Positions 44,469 through 55,273 of a DNA stretch of 64,000 nt are shown piece after piece. The notes under the pieces were generated by a model that was not told where the DNA came from, ran no database searches, and saw nothing but the letters and a program-made list of their open reading frames with translations. Numbering within the stretch: position 1 is the first letter of the stretch; every line of letters starts with the position of its first letter. The position numbers and the translations under genes are program-made. Source of the stretch: Acidobacteriota bacterium (GTDB lineage: Bacteria > Acidobacteriota > Terriglobia > UBA7540). Where the stretch lies: NCBI GenBank assembly GCA_023474345.1, contig JAMCXS010000012.1:32689-96688 (forward strand). The letters are read 5' to 3'.

Positions 44469-45389
44469 TCAAGCCAGGAGCGTTGCCAGCAGGGCCATGC
44501 GGACAAACAGGCCATTTTGCGCCTGACGGAAATAGGCGGCGCGCCGGTCCTGGTCCACTTCCATCGAGATTTCGCCAAGGCGCGGGAGCGGATGCATGAT
44601 GATCGCATCCGGCTTCATCAGTTGCAGGGAAGCTTGGCTGATCACGTAGACATCGCGGCAACTTTCATAATCAGCAATGCGGTCGCCGAACCGTTCCTTT
44701 TGGACCCGCGTCTGATAGACAACATCGACTTCCGGCAACACCCGGTCCAGCATGGTTTCCTCAACAAACCAGGTCTGGTGCTCCCGGAGATGGTCCAGAA
44801 TATCCGCCTTCATCTTCAGCAGAGGCGGAGCGACAAAGTACATTTTGACGTCTTTGAACTTGCTCAGAAGGTAAGCGAGAGAGCGGACGGTACGTCCCTG
44901 GGCCAAGTCTCCCACCATGGCAATCTTGAGGCCTTCGATTGAACCAATCTCTTTTCGGATCGTGTATAGGTCGAGTAAAGCCTGAGTCGGGTGCTGACCC
45001 GCCCCGTCGCCGGCGTTGATAATGGGCACGCGCGAAACCGCCGCCGCGCGCTTGGCCGCACCCACTTCGTTGTGACGCAGCACGATTACATCCACGTAGC
45101 CGTTCACGATGCGGATCGTGTCCTCAAGCGTCTCGCCCTTTGCGACCGAGGAGAATTCCGCGGCATTTTCCGTTGAAATGACCCGTCCGCCCAGCCGGTG
45201 CATGGCGGCCTCAAAGGAAAAACGCGTCCGGGTGGAAGGCTCGTAAAAAAGCGTGGCCATCAGCCGCGAGTGGAAGTCGTTTATGCCACCGCGCGCGACG
45301 ACTCGCTCCATCTCTTCGGTGACGTTGAACAAATGGTTTAGAGTTGGAAGATCAAATTGTTGGGCTTCGATTACGTGATGCAGCTTCAT
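44469..45389 (-). CDS. pyrB: Aspartate carbamoyltransferase catalytic subunit
   Basis: A 306-residue enzyme joining carbamoyl phosphate and aspartate in pyrimidine synthesis. The carbamoyl-phosphate loop FYEPSTRTRFSFE is at 48-60. GDGAGQHPTQALLDLYTI and MHPLPRLGEIS complete the active site. Length is normal. The frame is open to 45476, but ATG 45389 has GGAGGG nine bases before it and gives the family N-terminus. No pyrC or pyrI follows; the gene appears monocistronic. Confidence 0.97.
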   Translation of the reverse strand: MKLHHVIEAQQFDLPTLNHLFNVTEEMERVVARGGINDFHSRLMATLFYEPSTRTRFSFEAAMHRLGGRVISTENAAEFSSVAKGETLEDTIRIVNGYVDVIVLRHNEVGAAKRAAAVSRVPIINAGDGAGQHPTQALLDLYTIRKEIGSIEGLKIAMVGDLAQGRTVRSLAYLLSKFKDVKMYFVAPPLLKMKADILDHLREHQTWFVEETMLDRVLPEVDVVYQTRVQKERFGDRIADYESCRDVYVISQASLQLMKPDAIIMHPLPRLGEISMEVDQDRRAAYFRQAQNGLFVRMALLATLLA

Positions 45390-45684
45390 CAACGATACCC
45401 TCCGATTAGCCGCCTTGAAATCGCGGCGGTGATTGTAATCAGGTTCCGTCCAGAACATATCCTGTTGGAGCGGCAAGCGTCAACCCGAGTTGATATTTAC
45501 ATTGTGGCCCCGAGAAGCTTCGCATTTCTGCGGACGGTGATCAGGTCCCGCTTCTTGCCCCCCCGGAAGCCTGTGGCGAAATCCGCGTAAGCGCTTGCTC
45601 GACCGCCTGCCAGAGTGTTAGCCTTCTCCGAGCGTGAATAGCGGATTGTAATCCGCCACTCTTGGTGAACGTAGTGGAGGACTA

Positions 45685-48177
45685 ATGGACAGGCGCGATT
45701 TTATCAGGAACTCAGTGCTTGGTGCAGCCGTAGCTTCCGGGGGGCTCATGCTGGACTGCAGCAAGTCTACCACGCCACAGCCTGGCGAGGGCGGAGGTGA
45801 GGCAAAGATTGCATTTTTCCCCAAGGGGCGCCGAGACGAATTATTTCCACCGCAAGTGCCGAGCAAGCAATGGGCGGAGTTTGACGCCGCCGGCTTTACC
45901 CAGCCCGTGTGCGGCATCGTGTATCGGCGGAAGGACGATGTCCCGCACGGGATGCCGCTCGGAGGCGTGGCGACGGCATCGCTGGATCTCGACACGGACG
46001 GAACCTTCGGCTACTGCAATCTGTTTAATTCCGGCGTGCCGACACGCGGACCTATGGGTTACGGTTTCTTAGGAATCAGCGTGGGGGGACGAACGTGGAT
46101 TCTTTCCACACGACCGGTGGAGGGAATTGAAAGCGCAAAGGACATCCATTACTGGGGCCATTATCCTGTGGCGGATCTGGAGTACGAACTGGACGCTCCC
46201 GTTGGCGTGGCCCTGCGAGCTTGGACGCCCTTTATTCCGGGCGACGCGCAGTTATCGAACACGCCGGGCGCCATATTCGAAGTCCATATCCGCAACGTGT
46301 CCAGGCAGGCGCAGAAGGGCGCGCTGGCTTTCAGTTTTCCGGGCCCCACGCAAGCGGAAGCGCAGATTTCCCAAACCAGCCCGCGGCAAAGCTTTGCAGC
46401 CGTTATGGGATCGTCGGAAGCTGTGGCCCAGGGCGCCATTCCGGCCCGGCGGCGCGAGGTGCACGGAGAACAATTCGCCGGGCTCTCGGTTAGAGCCGAC
46501 ACCGGGAATGGCTACTTTATCGGAGTGATTGGCCGGGAGAAACCCCGTTGCGGCAGAGGACTCTGGACGTCGGGCTACGATTACCTGACCGGCATCGAAT
46601 GGCGGGGAATTCGGCACCGGCTGCCGAAGGCTCCCGACGATGATTTCAGCGGCTCGATAGCGGTGGATTTTGAGGTTCAGCCCGATGAGGAGAAAGTGAT
46701 CCGAATACTCCTGGCGTGGTATTCACCCCTGTGGAAGGGCGAGAAAACCAACGTCTTCGAGCGCATGTACACTGACAAATACAAGGATGCTGTGGCGGTG
46801 GCTCAGGACCTGGCCGCCCATCATGAAAATCTGCTCAAGCGCGTGCTTGCCTGGCAGCAGGCCATTTATACCGAGCAATCCATCCCCGTATGGTTGCGCG
46901 AATCGCTGGTCAACATCCTGCACCTGATGACGAAGACCGGTTACTGGGCGCAAGCGAAACCGCCGCTTAAAAACTGGGTCAAGACAGATGAGGGTTTATT
47001 CGGGATGAGCGAGTGCCCGCGTGAATGCCCGCAGATTGAATGTATTCCGTGCAGCTTTTACGGCAACGTGCCGGTCGTGTACTTTTTCCCAGAGTTGGCG
47101 CGTTCAACGCTGCGCGGGTACAAGGGCTACCAGTTCCCTGACGGAGCTCCTCCGTGGGTTTTTGGAGGGGTGACGGCGGGTGCGGCGGAAGGATATCACG
47201 CCACTGATCCCTGCGACATGGCGACCCCCTCGCCCGGCTACCAGAACACGCTTAATGGCCCGTGCTACGTGGACATGTTCGATCGCTACTGGCAGACCAC
47301 CGGCGACGATGAGCTTCTGGAAGAGTTTTATCCGTCGTTGAAGAAGGCGGTGATCTATACCATCAACCTTCGCCCCGGCCCGGAGGGAATTATCAGCGTG
47401 CCGGCGGGTGACCGTAATCCCACGCAACCCCATGCCACGCCGGGAGGCGGCCTCGATTGGTTTGAAGGCAATGGCTGGTTCGGCATGACGCCGCACGTGG
47501 GAGGCGTGCATCTGGCAATGCTCAGAATGGCCGAGCGGATGGCCAGGCAAGTCGGCGATCATCCTTTCGCCAACCAGTGCCGGCAGTGGCTTGAGACGGG
47601 CAGCAAGCTGATGGAGAAAGAACTCTGGGCCGGCAAATACTACCTGAGCTATTACGAGCCGGAGTTGAACAAGAAATCAGATCTCATTTTCGGTTACCAG
47701 TTGGACGGCGAATGGATGACCAGCTTTCACGGGCTGCCGGGAGTTTTTCAAAAAGACCGCGTGCCCGTCGTGCTGAACACGATCAAGGACACCTGTGTGG
47801 CGCTCAATCGCTATGGGGCGGCAAACTTCTCGGAGCCGGACGGCAAGCCGGTTGCCCATGTTGGTTACGGGACCTACGGGTACTTCCCGCCGGAGGTATA
47901 TATGCTGGCGGCGACTTTCATCTACAACGGGCAGAGGGATACAGGTCTGCACGTTCTCAAGACCTGCTTGGAGGGAATATCCGTAAAGTACGGCTATACG
48001 TGGTCGCAGCCCAACGTGGTAAGCGGAGATACCGGAAAGCGAATCTACGGCGCCGATTACTACCAGAATATGATTCTCTGGTCGATTCCGGCAGCCCTCG
48101 AAGCGCAGGATCTGAAACAAGCCGTGGCGTCCGGCTCGCTGGTGGAAAAGGTATTGAACGCTGCAAAACAGGCCTAA
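45685..48177 (+). CDS. GH116-type glycosidase (GBA2-like), Tat-exported
   Basis: An 830-residue protein. Leader DRRDFIRNSVLGAAVASGG is Tat-like, followed by a Cys (LMLDCSK) that might be a lipidation site. An N-terminal beta-domain (to about 380) precedes an alpha/alpha-barrel with GGGLDWFEGNGWFGMTPHVGG (the D-containing loop), HVGYGTYGYFPPEVYML, and the late signature GADYYQNMILWSIPAALEA. This layout matches GH116, which includes beta-glucosidases, beta-xylosidases and glucosylceramidases. Exact catalytic residues are not certain from inspection. GGAGG precedes the ATG. Confidence 0.85.
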   Translation: MDRRDFIRNSVLGAAVASGGLMLDCSKSTTPQPGEGGGEAKIAFFPKGRRDELFPPQVPSKQWAEFDAAGFTQPVCGIVYRRKDDVPHGMPLGGVATASLDLDTDGTFGYCNLFNSGVPTRGPMGYGFLGISVGGRTWILSTRPVEGIESAKDIHYWGHYPVADLEYELDAPVGVALRAWTPFIPGDAQLSNTPGAIFEVHIRNVSRQAQKGALAFSFPGPTQAEAQISQTSPRQSFAAVMGSSEAVAQGAIPARRREVHGEQFAGLSVRADTGNGYFIGVIGREKPRCGRGLWTSGYDYLTGIEWRGIRHRLPKAPDDDFSGSIAVDFEVQPDEEKVIRILLAWYSPLWKGEKTNVFERMYTDKYKDAVAVAQDLAAHHENLLKRVLAWQQAIYTEQSIPVWLRESLVNILHLMTKTGYWAQAKPPLKNWVKTDEGLFGMSECPRECPQIECIPCSFYGNVPVVYFFPELARSTLRGYKGYQFPDGAPPWVFGGVTAGAAEGYHATDPCDMATPSPGYQNTLNGPCYVDMFDRYWQTTGDDELLEEFYPSLKKAVIYTINLRPGPEGIISVPAGDRNPTQPHATPGGGLDWFEGNGWFGMTPHVGGVHLAMLRMAERMARQVGDHPFANQCRQWLETGSKLMEKELWAGKYYLSYYEPELNKKSDLIFGYQLDGEWMTSFHGLPGVFQKDRVPVVLNTIKDTCVALNRYGAANFSEPDGKPVAHVGYGTYGYFPPEVYMLAATFIYNGQRDTGLHVLKTCLEGISVKYGYTWSQPNVVSGDTGKRIYGADYYQNMILWSIPAALEAQDLKQAVASGSLVEKVLNAAKQA

Positions 48178-48335
48178 TTCGCCGCGAACTGGTGGCCACA
48201 GTCAGGAATTCTCTTGCTGCGGCTCGAAGAGTTCGGAGGGGTCGCCGAGCGACGCAACTGGTAGCGCCCGTGCCACACCCTGGGGCGTGAGGCCACCGCC
48301 CCGACAGCCACGGCGCGGCACGCGGGAAAAAGTTC

Positions 48336-48364
48336 TTGACAATCATCGGCTATTGTGCTAGTCT
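48336..48364 (+). promoter_or_regulatory. Promoter-like sequence upstream of the palindromic element
   Basis: TTGACA (48336-48341), 17 bases, then TAGTCT (48359-48364). The -35 is perfect and the -10 is weak. No open frame follows, so if active it would make a non-coding transcript across the REPIN-like element. Confidence 0.3.
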
Positions 48365-48415
48365 TTCTTGCTGGGGTTGGAGTGGTGGTGTTCCCACTGC
48401 CGCCTCTGGTGTCCC

Positions 48416-48468
48416 TGTAGAGACGTTCTGCTGGAACGTCTCAGACGCCCCAGCGGGGCGTCTCTACA
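48416..48468. repeat. REPIN-like double hairpin with GTAG/CTAC ends
   Basis: The unit is GTAG (48417-48420), hairpin 1 AGACGTTC-TGCTG-GAACGTCT (48421-48441), one C, hairpin 2 AGACGCCCC-AGC-GGGGCGTCT (48443-48463), CTAC (48464-48467). All pairs in both stems are perfect, and the outer GTAGAGACG/CGTCTCTAC also pairs. Known REP elements mobilised by RAYT transposases carry a GTAG tetranucleotide at the hairpin foot, and inverted pairs form REPINs. No RAYT gene lies in the window. Confidence 0.7.
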
Positions 48469-48684
48469 ACCGCCAATACAGACGGCCCGCGGTGGCTTTC
48501 TGGGGACGCAAAAGCTGCTGGCCGCAATTGGTTGATATTACAGCACTTGATCAATGGCATGAACGTGGTAAGTAAAAATACGCGAGCATTGGCAAATTTC
48601 AAGATCAGGATAACAAGCTTTAGAATGAATGAGATATCCCGAGACTTGCGCAGAAATGCGAAAAAAAAGAATTTTTTTTTTTGA

Positions 48685-48840
48685 CAAAACGAAGCTAGGA
48701 AGTTGTTGAAAACAAATGATAGCTGTGGAAAAAACGGCCCAAACGAACCGAAAACGAACCTAAAACGAAGCTAGCCAAGTTGTTGAAAATAAAGGAAGGC
48801 CCAAAAAACGAACCGAAAACGAACCGAAAATTTGCTAGCC
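48685..48840. repeat. Low-GC tandem repeat tract, two imperfect units of about 76 bp
   Basis: Each unit starts AAAACGAAGCTAG, then AAGTTGTTGAAAA, and ends with CGAACCGAAAACGAACC. Unit 1 is about 48686-48760 and unit 2 about 48762-48840. Within units, CGAACCGAAAA is itself reiterated. A run of A then T precedes the tract. No coding frame is convincing. Confidence 0.6.
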
Positions 48841-49037
48841 TATAGGTAGCCGCACTCTAATGCCTTCAGGCACGCTGGTTAAACAATATTGCCCGCCGAA
48901 CCCCTGATTTTCGAACCTTCCGCCGACAACGCAGCCGCTTTGCACCCGAAAGCGGATCCTTCGCTGGCGCTCAGAATGACGACGGTTATGGCTCAGGTTG
49001 ACGGTGGAGTTACCTTTCGCAGCCTATATTGCGAAGT

Positions 49038-50117
<1,080 letters not shown>

Positions 50118-50343
50118 CCTGGAGGGCAGAAGGCGGCAGAGAGACCGTCAATCGCTGGAGAGAACCGTCTTTGAGGATGCAGCAGACATCCCGATGTCCA
50201 ATTCCGGTGTTGCATGTTGCGGCGATTGCCTCCAGGTCTGCTTAGGTTCTGGCGAAATCTTGAAAGATTCATAGCTCGCTAACCCTTGATTGCCGCCTCC
50301 TGCCTGGTTTTTTGCGGTCACCATTTTTGCGGAGTTAAAACTT

Positions 50344-51534
50344 ATGGCTAAACTATCCATCCGTGACCTTGATCTCAAAGATAAAGTGGTTTTCATGCGG
50401 GTCGATTTCAACGTGCCATTGAATGACGCCGGTGAAATCACTGACGACACGCGCATTAAAGCCAGCCTGCCCAGCATCCTGTATGCGCTCCGCAACGACG
50501 CAAAACTGATCCTGGCGTCGCACCTTGGAAGGCCCAAGGGGAAACCGAACCCTAAAATGAGTCTGCAGCCGGTTACTGTGCGCCTGGCGCAACTGCTGAA
50601 CCGGCCGGTCAGCTTTGCCCGAGACTGCGTAGGTCCCGAGCTCGAAAGGAATGCCGCGGAACTCAAACCGGGTGGTGTGTTGCTTCTTGAGAACCTGCGC
50701 TTCCACAAAGAGGAGGAAGGCAACGATCCGGACTTTGCCCGGCAGTTGGCGGCGCCGGCGAACGTGTATATCAACGATGCTTTTGGGTCCGCTCACCGTG
50801 CCCATGCTTCAACGGAGGGCATCACGCATTATGTCCCTGTCCGGGCGGCAGGCCTCTTGATGGAAAAGGAACTTGAGTATTTGGGAAAGGCCCTGCAAAA
50901 TCCCTTGCACCCTTACGTGGCGATCGTCGGCGGAGCTAAAGTGTCCGACAAGATCAAGTTTCTGCAAAACCTCATGGGGTTTGCGGATACGGTCCTGATC
51001 GGCGGAGCCATGGCCTACACCTTCCTTAAAGCGCAAGGCTTGGACGTCGGGCAATCACGGTATGAGCCGGATAAGCTCGATTTGGCGCGCGAGGTCTTGC
51101 AGTTGGCGAAGCAAAAGAACGTCAAGTTCAAGCTTCCGCAAGACCATGTCGTAGCCGCCAAGCTGGATGCCTCGGCCCAGGGCGAAATTGTGAATTCCAG
51201 CAGCATTCCTGCCGACCGCCTGGGCGTGGACATCGGCCCGGCAACTACGGCGGAATACGTGGCGGAAATCAGGCAAGCCAGGATGATCATCTGGAACGGG
51301 CCGATGGGCGTGTTTGAGATGGACCAGTTTTCAAAAGGCACCATGGAAATTGCCCGTGCTGTCGCCGCGTCCGACGCTGTTTCAATTGTCGGCGGCGGCG
51401 ATTCGGTGGCCGCGGTTCACAAAGCCGGGGTTGCTGACAACATCACCCACATCTCGACCGGTGGCGGTGCTTCGCTGGAATTCCTGTCTGGTCTCAAGCT
51501 GCCCGGCGTGGAAGCTTTGCCGGAGAAGCCGTAG
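50344..51534 (+). CDS. pgk: Phosphoglycerate kinase
   Basis: A 396-residue glycolytic kinase. The N-terminal substrate domain has VVFMRVDFNVPLND and ILASHLGRPKGK. The hinge and nucleotide domain have VAIVGGAKVSDKI, the IWNGPMGVFE loop and the IVGGGDSVAAV phosphate loop near the end. Length is typical. The frame is open from 50290, but ATG 50344 has GGAG upstream and gives the standard MAKLSIRDLDL start. It follows gap by about 225 bp. Confidence 0.98.
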   Translation: MAKLSIRDLDLKDKVVFMRVDFNVPLNDAGEITDDTRIKASLPSILYALRNDAKLILASHLGRPKGKPNPKMSLQPVTVRLAQLLNRPVSFARDCVGPELERNAAELKPGGVLLLENLRFHKEEEGNDPDFARQLAAPANVYINDAFGSAHRAHASTEGITHYVPVRAAGLLMEKELEYLGKALQNPLHPYVAIVGGAKVSDKIKFLQNLMGFADTVLIGGAMAYTFLKAQGLDVGQSRYEPDKLDLAREVLQLAKQKNVKFKLPQDHVVAAKLDASAQGEIVNSSSIPADRLGVDIGPATTAEYVAEIRQARMIIWNGPMGVFEMDQFSKGTMEIARAVAASDAVSIVGGGDSVAAVHKAGVADNITHISTGGGASLEFLSGLKLPGVEALPEKP

Positions 51535-51794
51535 GCTGAAAAGAGTTGGCAGTCAGAAGCCCCCGTTGGCGCCGAATAGACGCGGGAAGGGATACGTCAA
51601 GCGGTGGACTCAAAGAGTCGCGCACTTGCGAATTGGCTTGCAGGGCAGCGGTTGAGACTTGATGTCCGGTCCGGCGCAAGATTCCAGTATGAAAGGGTAC
51701 TTGCACGTCCTAAAGAAACTCTTACCTTCGGGTTGCAAGCCAAGCCGGGCGTGCTGACTATAGAGCGCCAACTATTAAACTAAGGATAGAAGAC

Positions 51795-52553
51795 ATGCGA
51801 AAACCTGTTATTGCCGGCAACTGGAAAATGTACAAGACGCGCGGCGAGGCCGTGGCGTTCATCGAGGAACTCAAGCCGCGTATCGCAAACGTCGAGCACT
51901 GCGATGTGATCGTGGCTCCTCCTTTCACCGCTTTGGCGGAAGCTGCACAAACCGCAAAGGGAAGCAAGGTCGGCATCGCGGCCCAGGACGTCCACTGGGA
52001 CGCGGAAGGAGCGCACACGGGCGACGTCTCACCTGGAATGCTGCTCGACGCGGGTTGCTCGCACGTGATCATCGGCCATTCAGAGCGCCGCCACGATCAT
52101 GGCGAAACCGATGAACAGGTGAACCGCAAACTAAAAGCAGCGCTTGCTGCCGGCCTCACGCCGATTGTCTGCGTGGGAGAGACACTCGAGGAGCGCGAAG
52201 GCGGCCAAACCCAAAAGGTGCTGGAGCGGCAGTTCTTAGGCGGCTTCGCTGGGTTGACCCCTCCTGAGTTTTCCCGTATCATGATGGCGTATGAGCCGGT
52301 CTGGGCAATCGGCACAGGTCGGACGGCAACGCCTGAGCTGGCGGCGGAAAGTCACGCGTTTTTGAGGAATCTAGCCCGGCGGCAATTTGGTGACGAGCAG
52401 GCGAACGCGGTCAGGATTCTTTACGGCGGAAGCGTGAAGCCGCAGAATGTTGCCGGACTCATGGCTCAGGAAGAGATTGACGGAGCATTGGTAGGCGGGG
52501 CAAGTCTCAGCGTTGAATCCTTCCTCGCAATTATCAATTATCCGTCGGCTTGA
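51795..52553 (+). CDS. tpiA: Triosephosphate isomerase
   Basis: A 252-residue TIM barrel. The catalytic Lys is in AGNWKMYK (Lys11), the catalytic His in IIGHSERR, and the catalytic Glu in AYEPVWAIGTG. The phosphate-binding ends are ILYGGSVKPQN and GALVGGASL. AAGGA precedes ATG 51795. The 260-bp gap after pgk holds no gene. secG follows 39 bp later. Confidence 0.98.
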   Translation: MRKPVIAGNWKMYKTRGEAVAFIEELKPRIANVEHCDVIVAPPFTALAEAAQTAKGSKVGIAAQDVHWDAEGAHTGDVSPGMLLDAGCSHVIIGHSERRHDHGETDEQVNRKLKAALAAGLTPIVCVGETLEEREGGQTQKVLERQFLGGFAGLTPPEFSRIMMAYEPVWAIGTGRTATPELAAESHAFLRNLARRQFGDEQANAVRILYGGSVKPQNVAGLMAQEEIDGALVGGASLSVESFLAIINYPSA

Positions 52554-52592
52554 GCAGGGCGAGAGGGGACGGCAAGGCCGAAAGGAAGTTTT

Positions 52593-52898
52593 ATGGTAAC
52601 AGCAGTTGTGGCGATTCAGATCCTGGTGAGTATAATGCTGATCGTTGTGGTTCTCATCCAGGGCGGGGAAAACGTTGATATGGCGGCGGCCTTTGGCGGA
52701 TCGAGCCAGGCAGCCTTCGGCCCCCGCGGGGCAGTCACCACGCTCGCCAAAATTACCTGGGTCTTGGCGGCCATTTTTATGGCAGCCTGCGTTACGTTGG
52801 CAATATGGGCGTCAAAAGGCACGTCCAGCTCAGTATTGCAGAATATGCCTACGCACACCCAGACGGCCCCGGTTGCTCCCGCTCCAGCCAAGAAGTAA
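52593..52898 (+). CDS. secG: Preprotein translocase subunit SecG
   Basis: A 101-residue membrane protein of the SecYEG translocon. Two membrane helices flank the conserved cytoplasmic loop VVLIQGGENVDMAAAFGGSSQAAFG. The tail is Ala/Pro/Thr rich (APVAPAPAKK). AAAGGAAG precedes the ATG. The tpiA-secG-tRNA-Leu order is common in bacteria. Confidence 0.97.
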   Translation: MVTAVVAIQILVSIMLIVVVLIQGGENVDMAAAFGGSSQAAFGPRGAVTTLAKITWVLAAIFMAACVTLAIWASKGTSSSVLQNMPTHTQTAPVAPAPAKK

Positions 52899-52959
52899 TG
52901 GGAAACGCCAAGTGTAACGCCATGCGTCACAGCATGGGTCAGTTAAATTAGCCTCCCGC

Positions 52960-53046
52960 GCGGAAGTGGCGGAATTGGCAGACGCACCAGCTTGAGGGGC
53001 TGACGGTCGCAAGACCGTGGGGGTTCGAGTCCCCCCTTCCGCACCA
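52960..53046 (+). tRNA. tRNA-Leu (anticodon GAG)
   Basis: An 87-base class II tRNA with CCA encoded. The acceptor stem is GCGGAAG/CTTCCGC. The anticodon loop TTGAGGG gives GAG. The long variable arm CGGTCGCAAGACCG marks a leucine tRNA. The T-arm is GGGGGTTCGAGTCCCCC. It lies 61 bp after secG, probably co-transcribed. Confidence 0.96.
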
Positions 53047-53085
53047 TTTGTTAAGAAATTTCCCCAAAAATAAGGGAGATTCGAG

Positions 53086-53120
53086 TCCTGCAATCACTTG
53101 CAGGATTTTCTTGTTTTTCT
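53086..53120 (+). terminator. Intrinsic terminator after tRNA-Leu
   Basis: TCCTGCAA and TTGCAGGA form an 8-bp stem with a TCAC loop (53086-53105), followed by TTTTCTTGTTTTTCT. It likely ends the gap-pgk-tpiA-secG-tRNA transcript. Confidence 0.85.
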
Positions 53121-53332
53121 CTCCTGTCTCATTAGTCTCTCTTAAGGATTTTCATGGATATTCCTGCAAGCTAAAGCATTGCTAAGATCAGCCTTCAAAC
53201 TTCAGAAACCAGAGTGGGCCATTCAACCGAAAGACTACTTCGATTCGTGAAAAGCTCGATGAGAAGGCCTGGACAAATCAAACGCAAATAGGCTGTCGAG
53301 TTTACGCAGCGTTTGCTGTGCCCTTTCCAGGC

Positions 53333-54865
53333 TTAGGGATAGAGCCTTGCGGGCTCAATTTTTGGCGCGTCTTCGCCGGCTTCCACTATTCGCGCAATCA
53401 GCCGCTCACGCAAGTGGGCGGCGACTTCCGGCAGCGAACGATCACCGCCGTGATGAACCAGTTGTGGCGGATCATGACGGCCCGCAAGATTCAGCAACTG
53501 GTGAGGATCAGCAGCAAGATTGTACATCTGATATTCAACGTACTTGTTGCTTGAGGGATATTTCCATCCCGGCAGATTCGGATCGGCGACACAATAGGTC
53601 CATTGATCGGTGCGCAGCGCACGCGCCACCATCGATTCGCTGATTTGAATGAATACCTCGTTCCCCCAACTCTCTCGTTCTTCTGTCCGGTTGATCAACG
53701 GCAAAAAGCTGCGGCCTTTCATGGAATCAGGCACTGGCACGCCCACTGCGTCCAGCAAGGTTGGGGCTATGTCGATCATGCTGACCAACCCCTCCACCTT
53801 TCGCGACTGGTTCAACCCTGGCCCCTGCATGATCAGCGGTACATGGATTGAGCTTTCGTGCGGGCTCCGTTTGTATTCCGTGTTTCGCGTCCGGAAATGG
53901 CAGCCGTGGTCACTCATAAAAACCACAACCGTGTTATCCAGCAAGTTCTCTTCGGCAAGCGTCCTCAGGATGGTTCCTACGAATTCGTCGATGCTCTTGC
54001 AGTCTCCGTAGTAGCCGGGCAGTTGTGCCTGCCAGTCACCGGGGAAGAAGCGCAGATCTTTCGGAGCAAAAGGATTCGGATGTTGCTTGATGTAGCCCTT
54101 TGGTGGCAGAAAGGCATTAGCATCATTCTGCTGGTGGGGTTCGAGTTGTGAAACGACCAGCAGAAACGGCTTCTCATGCCGCTGCTTCAGGAAGCGCACC
54201 GCCAGGTTGGTGAGATAGTTGACCCGGTAAATACCTTCGTAGTGCATGGGTTTTCCATCACCATCCCGGATGGTCCCCTCATAAGGGTGGGTGGTCTGCT
54301 CCAGCTCATTTGAAGCCTCCCATAGGTCTTTAAAGCCTCCCCGGTATTCCGGAGGCACGTAGCCGTGACTTGCCGGGTCGCTGTGGGAATTTGGGGCTAG
54401 GTGCCATTTGCCGATGTAATTTGCCGTGTAGCCTTGGTTGCGAAGCACCGTAGCCAGTGTCACCGCATCGGGTCGTAAACCCGGCCCGTTTTTCCACACT
54501 CCGGTCTGCGTCGCGTACTGGCCGGTGAACAAACACGACCGCGATGGAGCGCACAACGGCTGGTTTGTCACCGCGTTCTGCATGCACACACCGCGTTCGG
54601 CCATGGCGTCGATGTTCGGGGTCACTCCCATCGGATTCAAGTTGTTTGCACCTGCAAAATCCCATCGGAACTCATCAGCATGAAGAATCACAATATTGGG
54701 GCGCTTGCTTTTGGGATTACCATTGGCTCGGCCTCCTGTGCCTTGGGCCAATGCGCCGCCCGCTGAAAGAGGAACCGAAGCAGTCGCGGCTGCAAAGGAT
54801 TTCTTCAGGAAATCGCGCCGCGTGGATGAAGTACCTGTAGAATTGCCTGTCTTTCCAAAACTCAT
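53333..54865 (-). CDS. Formylglycine-dependent sulfatase, Tat-exported
   Basis: A 510-residue enzyme. STRRDFLKKSFAAATASV (14-31) is a Tat leader. PNIVILHADEFRWDF supplies metal ligands. CAPSR at 105-109 is the formylglycine motif, followed by TGQYATQTGVW. YIGKWHLAP and SDHGCHF complete the active site. It should hydrolyse sulfate esters of glycans or aromatics. Maturation needs a formylglycine-generating enzyme not encoded here. GGGAGG precedes ATG 54865. Confidence 0.96.
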   Translation of the reverse strand: MSFGKTGNSTGTSSTRRDFLKKSFAAATASVPLSAGGALAQGTGGRANGNPKSKRPNIVILHADEFRWDFAGANNLNPMGVTPNIDAMAERGVCMQNAVTNQPLCAPSRSCLFTGQYATQTGVWKNGPGLRPDAVTLATVLRNQGYTANYIGKWHLAPNSHSDPASHGYVPPEYRGGFKDLWEASNELEQTTHPYEGTIRDGDGKPMHYEGIYRVNYLTNLAVRFLKQRHEKPFLLVVSQLEPHQQNDANAFLPPKGYIKQHPNPFAPKDLRFFPGDWQAQLPGYYGDCKSIDEFVGTILRTLAEENLLDNTVVVFMSDHGCHFRTRNTEYKRSPHESSIHVPLIMQGPGLNQSRKVEGLVSMIDIAPTLLDAVGVPVPDSMKGRSFLPLINRTEERESWGNEVFIQISESMVARALRTDQWTYCVADPNLPGWKYPSSNKYVEYQMYNLAADPHQLLNLAGRHDPPQLVHHGGDRSLPEVAAHLRERLIARIVEAGEDAPKIEPARLYP

Positions 54866-55273
54866 TCTGTTTTACCTCCCATGTGTTAAACCCGCCCGTA
54901 CTCGTGTTGTTCGACCTGGACCCGACGCATGGTGCGTAGCAACCCTCCTTCTTTAATGGCCATTACGACGAGTGGTGCTATCTGCCGCTGGTAGTTTGTA
55001 AGCTTCAACGACGAGAAGGAGCAGTACCTGTTCACGGCCGTGCTGCAGCCGGGGAATGCTCCGGCCCAAGCGGGCGTATTCGGGTTGGTAAACTCCTCCG
55101 TGCCGCGCAGTACGGAATGCCTTGTCTTCGAAAACCGTTGCATCCCTATCCCATCTGGACCAGGAACGACAGAGATGACTCCCAAAACGTCCGACCGACG
55201 CCAAAGCATCGCTTCAACCAGAGAAAACACGTCGGAATTGAATCTCGCACCCCCGTTCACGAATAAAGCGGGC
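54866..55273. other. Intergenic, no gene recognised
   Basis: About 408 bases between the sulfatase gene and the CehA-like remnant. A minus-strand frame (54886-55260) and overlapping plus-strand frames have no motifs. Coding-like patches may be remnants. Confidence 0.35.

Noticed and set aside
53079..53090. TTCGAGTCCTG shortly after tRNA-Leu resembling its T-arm, as a possible attachment-site duplicate
   Set aside because: Only about nine bases match, and they merge into the terminator stem; no integrase or element is nearby.
54886..55260. 124-codon minus-strand frame between the sulfatase and the CehA-like remnant
   Set aside because: No family, no ribosome site; composition is not clearly coding.
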